64,000 nucleotides of DNA. Origin: Strigamia acuminata. Its lineage: Eukaryota > Arthropoda > Chilopoda > Geophilomorpha > Linotaeniidae. The translations under genes were made by a program, and so were the position numbers. Where the stretch lies: positions 10,664,001 through 10,728,000 of the forward strand of contig OX442316.1 of the NCBI GenBank assembly GCA_949358305.1. Direction: 5' to 3'. Shown in pieces: positions 47,866 to 61,100 of the stretch (position 1 is the first letter of the stretch; the number at the start of each line of letters is the position of its first letter). The notes below the pieces were generated by a model that did not search any database, was not told the origin of the DNA, and saw only the letters and a list, made by a program, of their open reading frames with translations.

Positions 47866-48074
47866 CTTGGATCTCTTATCACGAGCATTTATCATCAAAA
47901 GATAGAAAATATTGATGCAAATATTAAAATTCTAAGTAACCAACATGAAATATTAAAACTTCCACAGCTTATCCAGTATTCTAGCTTTATTCAATCATCA
48001 CTAGGTAGCGCTGTGTCTGAGAAAACGACAACCTGATTGGAGTTGCACGAAATTTGTTTTTCTCGCTCCGAGAC
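47866..48074. promoter_or_regulatory. bidirectional promoter, cinnamon and ORC3
   Basis: Only 209 bp separate the two start codons, which face away from each other. No TATA box is obvious on either side. A shared core promoter with very short 5' UTRs is implied. Confidence 0.6.
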
Positions 48075-51000
48075 ATGGATCCTTATTCTATATCAAAGGT
48101 ATATTCACTCGATGGAAATATGGCAATTGTAGATTCTAATTTCACTAATTTTAATTTTGCAGGCATGTTTTGCATTCAAAGGAAGCAAATGTGTAACTCC
48201 CGGTGTCACCCGGCAATCGAGTGAGAAGAAACGGCGCCGTGGTATAAAAATCCTCAACTTGTGTCTGTGTTGCAACATTCAAACAAAGACTTGATTATGT
48301 ATATCTTAATAGGTGTCGATAAAAATAATACGTATGAGCAAGACCAGCAATATTTAGCTTACAAAGCCGCGTGGAAATCAGTTGAAGAAGACATCCAAGT
48401 ACTGTAGAAATTCAAACGTTATCATCGCACTTTATTGAAACTAATTTGTTTTTAAATTAATTGTAGTGTGTTCAAACTCAAGTTTTCTCCGATATTATTG
48501 CAGCTGTTGCCAGTAGGCTAGAAGAGCTTAGTCTTTCAACCGATAGTGAGTTTAGCCAAGATATACCAACCATAGCTTTGATAACTGGTGTGGAATAACG
48601 GATCGCATTAAATAATTTTTCTTTGTAATAATTTTTTCTTTAAATTAGGTATAAATCTGCCGGATAACGACGTGATATTTTCAGACTTGTTGGCATCGCT
48701 AGATAAGCGGGAACTTAATCAAGTCGCTTATATTAAATCTTGCGATTGCCAGAACATCAAAACTATGATTCAAAATGTAACTTTCAAGTTGATTAACGCG
48801 TGTAATAGAGTAAGTATTTTCCGAGTAAGGTATTCGATTTTATTATTTCGATTTAATTTACTCGTAGGAGAATGAAATGGAAAATTCTTTCGAGTATGAT
48901 GACAGTGACAACGAGGATCCCGAAATTTATACCAAATCGAAAACAAACTGCCTTAAATGGACATTTCAATCTTTACTCTCGATTTTCAATAGTTTGGTAA
49001 ATATAAATGTGAGTTTATTTAAAATCTTGCTGAGATTTTACGTTTTATTTTGCAGAAATCTAGTGCCGAGCCGCAGAAATTAATAATAATAATCGATGAT
49101 ATAGAACAAATCTCGAATAAAGTGTTTGAAGATTTTGTGTCCATTTGTAGTGAATATAAAACTGAACTTCCATGGGTGTTTGTGTTTGGAATACCAACAT
49201 CGACCGCGTCAATTCATCGTTTGTTGAGACAATCGGTTTCCAAAAATCTGTCGATAGAGAGATTTGAATCTCCTATTTCGTCTCACATTTTAGACCAAGT
49301 TGTGAATAAGGTAAAATAAATTGATTAATTTTGATGAAGGTTTTTAGCACTTTGTGTTCCAGGTGCTGATGAGTGATGAACATCCCTTTAAATTAGGCGT
49401 TAAGTGTTACAAACTATTAGAAGAAATATTTTTATACCATGATTTATCAGTCAGCGGATTTAAACGAAGATTGAAAGTAAAATATAAATAAAAATGCTAT
49501 TTATAGTTTATACTTGACATCTATTTAATTTTATTATCATTTTTACTTCTTTGTTGTAGTATTGTATGATGGAACATTTTTATTCCAACTTTACCAGCAC
49601 ACTGTGTTGTTCAAAAGAAGATTTACAAGCTAAAATCGACGCTTTAGAAAGTGATAAACTAGAAAATTTTCGAAAATTGCCATCTTTCATGACGTATGTG
49701 GAATCTTGTGAGCCCGAACAACAGCACAAACTGCTTCTTAATGACCATAAATTTAAAGTTAGTCATCTCTTATTCATATGTAATTTTAATTTTGACGATT
49801 ATTATTTTGTTTTGCAAGAAATTCCTTCTGAAAAAATTGAATTATCTTAACGAATACCATCTAAATTTCTTCCCCGTACTCTTCTGTTTGCATCATTTGA
49901 GCTGCTCGTTACCGAACTTACCGCTTGGCCGTTTGGTAAGTTTGAACTCTTATGAAAATGAACGTCTCGTAACAAAGCAAATTTTTATTTTTAGGCCAGA
50001 GAACTTTATGGTAAAAATTTAGAAATGTCATTATTTGAGAGTTCCGAATACGACGACGCTATAAAACTCACAAGGTGGGAAAAAAATTGAATTTGTAGCT
50101 GATATATTTAAAAAAAAAAAAACCTTTCAGACTGCTTTCAAAAGATGAACTTTTGTCATCGATTGAAAAATGTGTTCAAACGTTAAAGGAACACGAATTG
50201 AATGAAGCGCTTGAAAATTTCTGCGCGGGTTTGGAGGAATTCATTGATAAATTAAAAAATATGGACAGTAAGTTCCGTTTTAATTTTATTTTGTTGGTTG
50301 TTTAATGCAAATGACTTTCAGCCTTAAAAACTCCAATAAAGAGCAAACCATCGCCTCAAAAATACATGCCAACTGCGACTTCGAGATCGGAGTTTCTCCT
50401 CAATCTTCGTATCAGTCGACCAAAAGAAATTTTGACTATTTTTGAAACGATTAGGAGCGAAGTTATTGATTATTTTGATGCAATGTTCAAGTAATTACCT
50501 TCTGAAACACCGAAATATCTGGAGTTAAATTTTTAATATCATTTAGGAAAGTGCTCATTTCCCCCATGTCGTTGCCATTTCATGAAGTTTTGTATTTCAA
50601 TGACATCAGAAGTGTGAAAGGCCAGTTACTGCCGACACCACGAAGTGCTATTCACATTGCATTGAATGATCCGAATCAATATCTTCAGGTATTTAGTTTG
50701 AAGCTTTTGATTGAATTGAAATGAATTTTAGATTTGATCGTGTAGTGCAGTTGCTGTGCCATTGAACAAGAAGACAGCATTCTTCCAACGATGCCAGATA
50801 CTTGCATTCTGTATAAGTTACATTTGGAATGTGGCCGGATGATCAATTTATATGATTTGTTACAGGTTGGTGTGATGAAAATTAATTAATGACTGCATAT
50901 TGTATCGTTTTTATATTCCAGGCTTTTTCAACACTCGTGGAAACAAATGATAAACCGACCCGACAATCGCAGAAGACAATACAGTATTTATAAACAATTT

Positions 51001-51164
51001 CATGATTTTGAAGTAGTGTGGGTAATCGGTTTTTTATTTTTTATTTTATTTAATTCAGAGCACGGTTTACAAAAGCGGTATCGGAGCTACAGTTTCTTGG
51101 ATTTGTAAAAGCGACACAACGCAAAGCAGATCATCTGGTTCGTTTGACGTGGGGAGATTATTAA
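48075..51164 (+). CDS. lat: origin recognition complex subunit 3 (latheo)
   Basis: About 16 short exons encode roughly 680 residues, from [16 protein letters not shown] to [10 protein letters not shown]. The family's landmarks are visible: the acidic-flanked ATPase-like region with [20 protein letters not shown] and [20 protein letters not shown] (no Walker A, as expected for ORC3), the middle helical insert, and the C-terminal winged-helix end [23 protein letters not shown]3 pairs with ORC2 in the complex that loads MCM helicase at replication origins. In flies the gene (latheo) also acts at synapses and in learning. It shares a promoter with cinnamon. AATAAA at 51177-51182 follows the stop immediately. 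Confidence 0.9.
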
Positions 51165-51629
51165 TGTAAAATTTGAAATAAAATATGAATGAATTTCCAT
51201 TTGATACGATTTAATAATAAAAACAATTTTTGAATTTTTTTTGTTCATTTTTTTCTGATAAATCAACGGTCTCCCATTTCGTAAATAAAACATCGCAATC
51301 GTTTCAAAATTTCAAGGCCAAACTGAGCGATGATGACGTCATTAACCCGGAATAGACAAACCGGAACATGTTTCATCTCGAATCGAACGAAGAGAATCAA
51401 CAGGCGAGGCGCCAAGTTGAAAACGGATACGCATTAGGCAATTACAGTTTGTAAAAACGATTAATTGAGTCAAATCGGTGCAGTTTGATAACAGCGAGTG
51501 CATTTTCTATCGTGTTAGATAACACTTTTTGTGACAGTTCCGGCAGGGAGCTGACCCAAAAGTTGCTACAGGGATGACATAGATTTACGAAGTGAACATT
51601 TAACGATTACCAGATCTGAAGTGACAAAC
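51165..51629. promoter_or_regulatory. ORC3 3' end and BRCA1 promoter
   Basis: AATAAA at 51177-51182 is the likely ORC3 poly(A) signal. The next 450 bp, ending at the BRCA1 start codon, include a perfect CRE (TGACGTCA, 51334-51341) and a GC-richer block (51340-51420). That places the BRCA1 promoter directly behind ORC3. Confidence 0.5.
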
Positions 51630-54600
51630 ATGTTGTCCAAAGTTGTTTTGAAGGAAATTAACGCATCTTTAAGAAATAATATTCAATGCTCATTTTGGTA
51701 AGTTCGTACAAAGAAGTTAGTGCGTGAATAGGGAGTAATATCGTGACATTTTAAGCTCGAAAACGCTGACCGATCCCGTGTCAACGCTATGCGATCATCA
51801 ATTTTGTCGGTAATTGCAGACACTACAATTTTTTTTTAAATTAAACTATGAATTTAATTATTTTTATTTGAATAGGAAATGCATTTTAGATTTCATGAAG
51901 AAAACAACACAAAATTCTTGTCCGAGATGCGAAGCCACAGTAACGATAGAGTATACATTTTTTTAAAATTGAAAATTGTATTTGTTGACTGAACTAATTT
52001 CGCGAATTATTTTGTAGGCATTTAAAAACAGATAAATGCTTTCCACAACTCTCCAGCTTAGTTGATATTCTTGTCAAAGAAATAGATGAAGAAATAAATC
52101 GTATGTATTTAATTGTTTGTTAACAATACGTATAAATCATTGCGGGATTTATGTTTTAATTTAGGTCCAGTCGTGAGTGTAAATACTACAAAACGGTTCG
52201 ACTATGTTCCAAGAGAGGTAAATTTATTATTTTAGGGTAAAAAGAAAGTGCATTAAATTTTGTTTATGTTTTTGTAGAAAATCAGCCCACAAATAATAAA
52301 CAACGATGCCGAAGGTAAGAAATATAATAAAATAAATACATTTTTTGATTTAATATATAAATTTTCTTTAAAAGCTTGCTTTGGTCACGTGAGTTAAGTA
52401 GTCTTTTTAACCTATTTTCCTTTACAGATGTAATTGATTTAGTTTCGACAAGAAAGACCGAAATACGTAATTCAAACACCAGGTAAAATAAATAACGAAT
52501 TGTTTGTGTAATACAAGAATAATATCTACGTATATATTTGACTCCACCATCTAGAGGACTGCAAAGTGGTTTAAGTTGCAAAATAACCGATAGTGTTGTT
52601 AGTGATGCTAGTTTACGCCAGAATAATGGAGGTGGCACATTACTTACACAACTGGACAGAGAATACCGCTCCAAACGAAATACAATATTATCGCCAAGGG
52701 AATCTAGGACTGGAATTATTAATAAATTATACAACTACATTGTTTCGGAAGATTTAACTGGACGGAATGGTGGTGATGAACGACTTATTGGGACTGGAAC
52801 TCCCGATAATGGCTCCGTTGCATCATCCACGGAAGAAAATGAAATTTCATTTATACCGGCAGGAACTGACATGTCTGTTGATACTAAAGTTCACACTTGG
52901 TTGGAGAACGTGGAGGATGAAACTATGATCCAAGAAAAAGATTCACCATTGAAAGAGAAACCTTCATCTGCTAGTCGGCCTGTACAATTGCAAACCGCCA
53001 AAAGACAAAGTGCCATCATCGCAGAACATCCGCCGAATGTCGCCACAACAGTCCATGATGAAGACCCGTACGAATTTATACCGAGTCAACACGCAGTTCC
53101 TTTAAGGAAATCGCGCGGTCGGCCGAGAGGAAAAGCAACTAGACAAACACTTAGAAAGGGAAAGGTCCTAGGCGGCAAAACAAATAGTGCACAGAAGATT
53201 GTGCCAATAAGCAAAGCCGAAGCATACGACAACATACAATTGGTTGAATCGTCACAGTCTGAAAACGAGGACGATATGTACCGACTATTTGTTACGCCTA
53301 GTATAACCGTCGAGGAGATAACCGCGCAAAGGGAAAAGAAGAAGACTAGGTCTGCTCCTAGTAAACGAAAATCAGTTAGTAATAGACGCGAGTACGAAAA
53401 GGAAATTAAGGAGCTAGCTAACGAAATAGAAGATGTTGAAAACCACGAGTTAACAGTACTAACATGTAAAAGACGTAAGATAAATATTTTGAACGATAAA
53501 TGCGATGACGGTGCTGGACCATCAAGTAAAAGCGACGTGACTGGAATGGTGAAACAGAATCGGTGCTATTTCTCTCCCGAGAGCTCGGGTAATGACATAC
53601 AGTCAGGTGCAGCTGATTTTTTGGCAATTGATGACTCGCCCAATCAGCTCGGAAATGAAGATATGCCAGTGGTGGAAAATAAGATTTCTGATTTAGAAGG
53701 TGGTGGGGATTGTGTTTTTACGAGTCACGAAGGAAATAACATGGAAGAAATTGGTGAGGAAATATTTACAATTAAGCATACTGATAGTAATGTTATGGTT
53801 GTCGATGATTTCACATCGAGGTTGGCAAGTCACGGTAAAGACCAACGAGAAAACGGTTTGGATAGTGTGCGCATTCCTGCAGAAAGCAGAAACATTTTCC
53901 ATTCGTTAAAGCTGGATTTGTGTACAAAGGCGTCTTCTAAAGTTATGTCTGCGAGTGAAATAGGCAACACGACTACTCCTACTAAAGTTAACGTGCCAAA
54001 TAGGATTAAATCTAGGATTAGCTCATTTAATAAGATTAATGCTGCGACTAGCACACCCAAGAAGACGAATTCTAGTGTGAGCACTCCCAACAAGATGAAT
54101 TCTAGGGAAAATACACCCAATAAGATGAATTCTAAGGAAAATACACCCAATAAGATGAATTCTAAGGAAAATACACCCAATAAGATGAATTCTAGGGGCA
54201 ATACACCCATTAAGATGAGGACTGCGATGAACTTTTTTAATTCGCCAACGGAACACACTGATAGCGAACTTGAACACACTTCTTTTTGTCGAAATTGTGG
54301 AATTGCAGCCGCATCAGTTGTGAGCTTGGGAGTGCAAACTGATTTTCAGTTTTCTCCTAGTACCGATGTCGTGATGTACCCCAGTTTCCGAGTACCTGTT
54401 GAAGTGCCGAAAGCGAAGAGCAGCGAAGATAAAATTAATTATGGTGAGACTTTTGGAAGTAGCGATTTGGGGTCGGATAGATTAGTGATTGATGAAGATC
54501 GTCGAGCAAGCGTCCGCTCGGAGACGTCCGGAGCGACTAGTCAGATATCTGCTAGTGCTCACACTCCGCCCAGCAACGAACTTGATTTTGACGATTACAG

Positions 54601-57600
54601 AGCAATTTCTTCTCTTAATGAGGCAAATATTGAAATGGAAGACGAAACTCGTGAGCAGGAAATTAATGTCGTAGAAAATAGAAGTTTAAGTCGAATGAGT
54701 GACTCGCCAACGAGTCAAACTCAACCGTTGAACACCGAACAGTTTTATGGAAATCGAACGAAAAGGAAAAGAATTAATGAGCCCGAAAATTCGGACGAAG
54801 ATACGGATATGAGTGTGGAAATCGATTATCAAAACGATAACGAGTGTTACATGGACGAGGAGGATATGTTTACATCTGTCGGTGATAAACGTAATAAATT
54901 TCCGTCTGGTCAAACATCGACGCCTAAATCCGACTCGGATGAGAGCATCATTAATCGTCCAATTAGAAAAGGAAATACATCACGACGGTTGGAAGACAGC
55001 TCGAATGATAGCGACACAAGTTGTCCGAAGAGAATAGGAAATACGTCACGACTGTTGGGAGACAGCTTCAACGAAAAGCGCCCGAAGAATATTTTCGAAA
55101 CGTTTAGTACTAAACAAAGATTGAGTCCTCCAAGAACTCCAGAGCCCATTGTTGATGCAAATGACAATTCATTGCTCGAGAGATCACCGGCGCGAAGCGA
55201 GACCAAACAGGTTGGACAACGAACGAGGACCAGAAGAGGCTTGGCTAATATTTCAAATTTCTTTGAAGAGCAATTAATTTCACCCATGTGTACGGAGTTT
55301 GGAATAAATGAACGTCCTTTCGTCCAATATGGAGGAGGGTCACCACAGGGTGGCGCGAAAAGTAAAACTAGCGGAAATGTGGATGAATTTGTGGCGGAGG
55401 AAGCGGATTCGTCGAGCGGGGATATGATTTTGCCTACGCCAGATTCTAAAACGAAAGTTGGTAGGAGTTTCACCAGTGTGGTGGAATTAGACGAAGGCGA
55501 TGTCGATGGAAGACAGAAAATGGTGGACGATTCTGGATATGGGTCGACGAAGAAGGGTGTTTCGGCTAAAAGGAGTTTGAGTAATTTGCTCGAGCAAGAG
55601 AAAGTAAAAGAGGCAGAGATGGAAGAGGAGTTTGCTTTAGTTGAAGAAGAGAAAGAAGAAGAGGAGTTAACTTTAGTTGATGAAGAGAATGTCAACGAAT
55701 GTTCTGTCGTAAGCCGTGAAAGTGAAAGGGAAAGGTTGCGAAGGAAACATCAGAGTTTTCTGGAGGGTCCCGAAGAAAGTAATCGAGTGGAATGCGAGGT
55801 GGAAAAGATGATGCAGCGTAGGTTTATTTTATTTTTTTATATTTAGGTTTTTTTTTTAATTTATTTTTATTTAAATTTAAAGGTACACCAATTGGGAAGA
55901 TAGGTACACAAACTGAGAAGAGGGCTACACCGAAAAGGGTAGGTTTTTAGAACAGTATAGATAGATAAGTAAAATAAATGTATAATTTTAATTTTTCTCT
56001 TTTCAGGATGGGCTTGAACTAACTGACAGCGAATTATTAGATGTAGATCTGGATTTCGGTAACGATGGAGATCGTACGTTTCGTTTTGTTTAAAATACTT
56101 TTTATTAATGCGTTGCTAAAATTAAAAAATAATTATTTTAGAAGAAAAAGAAGAGGAAGAAATGACAACAAATTATTCACCGAGAAAAATAGATAAGTTG
56201 GTAAGCTGAAACGATCAACAGTTTTGTTCTTTATTTTTTATTTATTTTCTTCTGCATTTTTCAGACTGGAAATCAAAGTATCGGCGAATTATCAATGACT
56301 CAAGCGATAACTAAACCTTCCACACCTGTTCAAATCGTACCAGAGGCTTCGACGAGTGGCACAAGGAATGGAATGGAGAGGAGGTCTAGCATCATCCTAA
56401 AGGATAGAGTTGCAGCACCGCCGAGAGAAGCTAACATAAATAATTCTCGACAACGGAAAAATGTGATAGAAGAACCAGAAGAAGAAGAGAGAAGCTTGTG
56501 TTTTATTGCGTCTGGTTTAACTTCGTCAGAAATGGTAAACTTGGAATAGTAATGGACAATTTGATCATTTAACCGAGTTTTCCAATTTCAGAAACAAGTA
56601 CAAGATTTGGCAAATAAGTTTAACGGAGATTTCCGACTAAAATGGAGCGACAACACTTCACACGTTATTGTTAAAGCAGGTAAAGCTGAGTTTTGTACAA
56701 ATAACAGCGGAAAAATGTTAATTTTTTTTGTATATTAGGAAGAGATTTCATTACCAACCGGACGCTGAAATATCTAGAAGGAATTGCGTGGAAACGTTGG
56801 ATCGTTAGTGTTGATTGGGTTACTGACTCGTTACGAAACAGACAATTGATAAATGAAGTATTTATTTCATTTAATGGTTTGTGGAATTGAATGTAAATTA
56901 AGTTATTTGAATTTTAAGGAAAGGTACGAAGTTGTTGGAGACAGAGTTCAAGGCAATCATTCTGGGCCATCCAGAAGCCGTTTAAGCAATGATTTGTTGC
57001 TAAGAAATTACGAAATTTGTTGTTTTGGTGACTTTTTGGAAATATCTAAAGGTGAAAATTTACTTTTTAATTGTTTTACCGCTTTTTATCTTAATCGTGC
57101 AATAAACCTAATTCTTTTAGATGATATAATAAGATTAGCAACAGCCTGCGGAGCCAGCAGCGTGTATTCGGCAACAATGTTTAGTTACAAACCAGGGATG
57201 ATTCAGTTGCTGCTTTTGCAGTCCATAAGACGAGAGAGGGTTCAAGGTAAAGTCGTTTTTTTGACATGAGTAGAATTTTAATTTTCTTAGCCGGTAAAAA
57301 TAAAAATAAAAATAAAAAAACAAAAAGCGTGAAAAATGCAACCGTGCGCTTTGACATTATTGGCATTTATTGATAGCAAATATAATTTTTTTAACGTTTC
57401 GCTAAACTTGTAATTTCCTGTCAATGCTGTCAATTTCCTGAAAGAAAAACACACCACCCTTCTTCCATAGAAACAGATTCGTCAATATTCATGTCAAATT
57501 TTTATTATTTTTTCTTTTTAAAAAAAAAAAAATAAACTTTTAACTGAAAAAGTTTACATTGCGTATCTTCACCACCCAATTCACAGTGGAATGTAATTAG

Positions 57601-58139
57601 TAATTTTATCCGGGAGGAAAATAATTAGAGTTTTGTTGTGATAACAGTTTTAGTTAGGCACTTTAATCATTTAAATACTGGCTGAGTTAACATTGCCACC
57701 ATTCTGTTTTGGCTAATTAGATTTTGGCATCTGTTTCTCCGTTGGGATTAAGGTTACTTAAGTTCAAGTTACATAACGACGCTTTGGCCCCTCACTTGAA
57801 AAATCTAATAAGCGAGTCCGATTATTATTTCGTGCGTGCTGCACACATGTCACCTAAGAACGACTGTGCTGTGAAAATTTGTCAATAGTCGTTTTAATCC
57901 TTGGAAACGATGCTGGGCTCAGTTGGTGTAATTGGATATTTATTTTTTTTATTGTTATTAAAATGTTATTAAATTATTTACACGAGTGAAGTAATAAATA
58001 TTTGTATTTGTTTAACATTTTAGATATTTGTAATAAGTATGGAGTGATCGCAGTTGTCCGGGATTGGTTATTGGACAGCATTTCTCAGTATCGAATTTTA
58101 CCAATGAAAACATATCCGCATTTAAACCCCACTGTTTAG
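51630..58139 (+). CDS. BRCA1: BRCA1 homologue, RING and tandem BRCT
   Basis: About 17 exons encode roughly 1,580 residues. Residues 20-60 form a textbook C3HC4 RING (CSFC, then CDHQFCRKC, then CPRC), the ubiquitin-ligase module that pairs with BARD1. One exon of about 3.3 kb (52.55-55.82 kb) encodes the disordered, Ser/Asp/Glu-rich middle, with many SQ/TP sites and a run of 10-residue repeats. After five small exons come two BRCT domains: IASGLTSSEM, RTLKYLEGIAWKRWIVSVDWV, VVGDRVQGNHSGPSRSR, YEICCFGDF, and ACGASSVYS ... VVRDWLLDSISQYRI. The match to human BRCA1 BRCT is clear, including the Ser-Gly and Lys of the phosphoserine pocket. The role is homologous-recombination repair and checkpoint signalling. 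The first coding exon starts with MLSKVVLKEI. The last exon follows a 777 bp intron. Confidence 0.92.
54051..54220 (+). repeat. coding 30-bp tandem repeat in BRCA1
   Basis: About five to six copies of a 30-bp unit encoding NTPNKMNSKE and close variants (STPNKMNSRE, NTPIKMRT). The middle copies are almost identical in DNA and the outer ones diverged, which indicates recent expansion by slippage or unequal crossing-over. Each unit carries a Thr-Pro proline-directed kinase site. Confidence 0.9.
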
Positions 58140-61100
58140 TTCTATTGTTTGTTTTTGAATTTGTTTTTGTATTTTTTTTTACTGTTTTGACGTTTTGTAC
58201 AGCTTTGTAATAAGACTCGGCAAATAAATGACTCGGGATGAAAGTTGAATGTGTATTTACTCGTGTGAAACATACATGCGAATTAAGTTCGAATCGAACA
58301 ACAATATAACATAGAATTAACAAGCTTGTTTCAAGGTGTTGACGTCAATGTGACATGACACGACTATGTTTTCAAGTGAGAAAATAATTAATTCAGTTTA
58401 GTTTATCAACTAAATTGTTAGCATTCAAATGAATAATGTTTAATTATAATTATAGCTTTTCACCATGGTGGCTAAGTAAAAGTATTTAATATTTTCTATT
58501 CTACATTTTATACAAATTCCGAAATGTTTTCGTCTCTTTTTTCCGTTCAGTTTGTAAACGGAGCTTCCAATTTTTATTACTTTTTTACACTATAAAGTTT
58601 TATAGTCTGGGGATAGAAAAGAGCGGAGACACTAACATTTCCATTCAAATTAGAAAGCGGAGAGAAATACTATCACATTCGTTTTTATCTCATATTTTTT
58701 TTTTCTTATTCACCGAATTAATTTGATTGGAAATAATACCAATTATCCTGCCTTCTAATTGAAGGAAGAAACACACTTAAGTATTTTACCACTGCTATAT
58801 TACCTGCAATTAAAATCCTCATGAGAAACCAATAAAAAAGATAAGAAAAACTCTCCCTAAATGGCGGCTTTATGGCATAACACGGCGCAATACAGTGAAG
58901 CCTTTGTTACCATTTGTTTTTTTTTTTTTTCTTCTTCTTTTTTTCTTTTTCCTTTTCCTGTTTACTGAACTGCATTTAAGCAAACCAGAAAAATAAAAGC
59001 AAAAAACTAAATGGACCCTTTTCTTTTTTCCACGTCCGCAATCTTTAAATCTTTTGAATAGCTTTCCAGTGAAGCTTTTTCATTGACTTTTCTCTGTGTA
59101 TAGTATTAAAGTCTTAAACTCACTTCAGTTTTAAGCCAAATTTATTTGGCAGAAAACTATGGTCGCCACTAGAGTTTTCCTTGCCTCCCCTACGTCGCCA
59201 ATCTCGACTTGGTGCAGCTTTGGCACGCTTCACTAAGTTATAAGCTCAGTAGTCACTAGTGTGACCAATGTCTGACGTGCCATTAATCATTAACCAGCCT
59301 AATAATTTTCACACGCTGTTTACCCTTTTCAAACACATTGAATAACTTTTTGTTTATTCCTCTATTGTTTTTTATTTAGTATACGAATCAGTTTTGAGTG
59401 TACCTGTTACTGCTGCACCTCGAATTTGCACCTCATAGCAGAAAATTGATTGCCACCACTAAAAGAGGAGCATTGGTGCTGTGTGGAGTTGTTGTGGCGT
59501 CTGTGGGAGTTAGAACATTAAAGGCCATCATCACTTGGGCTTGTGGTTCATTTTCCAAACGCGAGATGTTAGGTGGCAGCTGTCGACCAGACGCAATTAA
59601 GCGCACTGACCGCCAGATAGCATTTTCTCAGCCTGTACACAACTCGAATTCTGCTGAGACCTCAGGGCATAACCTCTCGATTAAACTTCGTTTGGCCGCC
59701 AGTAGTGGCTCTTGTTAGCCGGAATGTCTTTGGTCACTCATTAGACGCACATTTCGTGGCCACTCTACAGGTTTAAATTTAGCCCGCTCAACTGCCAAGT
59801 CGTTTATTGCGGCGCAATGAAACTAGTTAATCGACTTTTTCCAATATATTTTCATTGCATGTGTAGAGTTTGCATTTGTTTGCTATTTGATGAAAGAATG
59901 GGGTTGCTGACTGCGCGCCAAACTGATGTTTATGTTAATTAAAGACATAAATGTAATGAGTTTACTTCATTTAACTTTTGAGCCTGTTTTTCGCACAGTT
60001 GTCTTCGATAACACGCAGTAGTTGACCGGGCTTACATTAGCAACGAGTGTAATAAGTAATAACGAGTCTGTAATGGCTGGGGAGAAGCAGCGAAGCAAAT
60101 GATGTTAGGGTGTTGATTAATGTGGAAATTCCATACGGAAATCAACAGTGTGGAAAAGTTGACTTAAGTTGTACTGGATGTTTGAATATTCAAATATTTA
60201 AATTGTATTGCAACTTTTTTTGTGTTTGCATTAGCATTTGAAGGCGCTTTTAACATGTATATTAAGCACCACTTCCAAAGGGAAAGAAGATTTTTGTTTT
60301 AAAAAAATCTTTTTATTTGGACATTTTCGAAAACTTGCCAACATTTTCGATGGGTATTTTGTTTGTCTTGTCTGGTTGTATTTACATTGTCAAGAAACTA
60401 TTAACTGCGTATCGATTTGTTTGTTTTGTATGTTCTGATTGCACTTGTAGTAAGTTGCGTTGCGGCTACTTAAATGCTCGACGGTCATTCGAGCGCTTTA
60501 ACCTTTCACAAGAAATTTGTAAAAGCCCAACTTTATCGGGCCGCCAGCCAATATTTGTTCATGACTCATCGTGCTTACGACGGCTCTCCAAAACTATTGG
60601 CTAGTCATGAAAACGCGATTTTGAAATCAATTTTTGCACCACTTATACATTGATCAAATGATATTACGACATCTAACAGCTCATTCCAACAGCCCCAAAC
60701 AGCAAAACAGCCAGAACGTGAAAAAGGCAAGAAGCTAAGAAGCTTAAACAGACTTCGTGCCGATCAGGAGCCAATATGGGTTTTGAAGGAGACACACAAC
60801 TGTGCACTACTGAGTGAGGAGACTTCCATCCAATTTCCTTCGGTGCCCAAACTGAGAACGACCTCTGTCGGAGAGCAAGAAAATCAATAGGTAATCAGAA
60901 GACGATGGTGTACGAAGGAAACAGTGCAGCATTTCGAGAACTCCCTATGGCTCATTCTGTCAACCTTGGCCCAACTCTTCAGCTCTTATAGCCTTGTAGT
61001 GCAATAAGAAACAAAAACGTGCGTGTTATGGACTTCTTTATACACTTCCCTTTCTGTTTTTCTTTTCTTTTCTTTTCGTGGAAGGCTAAAAAGGTATTTG

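Noticed and set aside
53830-54279. 149-codon minus-strand frame with repeated hydrophobic units
   Set aside because: It is the antisense of the BRCA1 coding repeat and adjacent exon. Its repetition simply mirrors the 30-bp repeat.
54910-55695. 261-codon minus-strand Ser-rich frame
   Set aside because: Antisense to the acidic, Ser-rich end of the BRCA1 giant exon. Codon symmetry of such sequence commonly leaves the opposite strand open.
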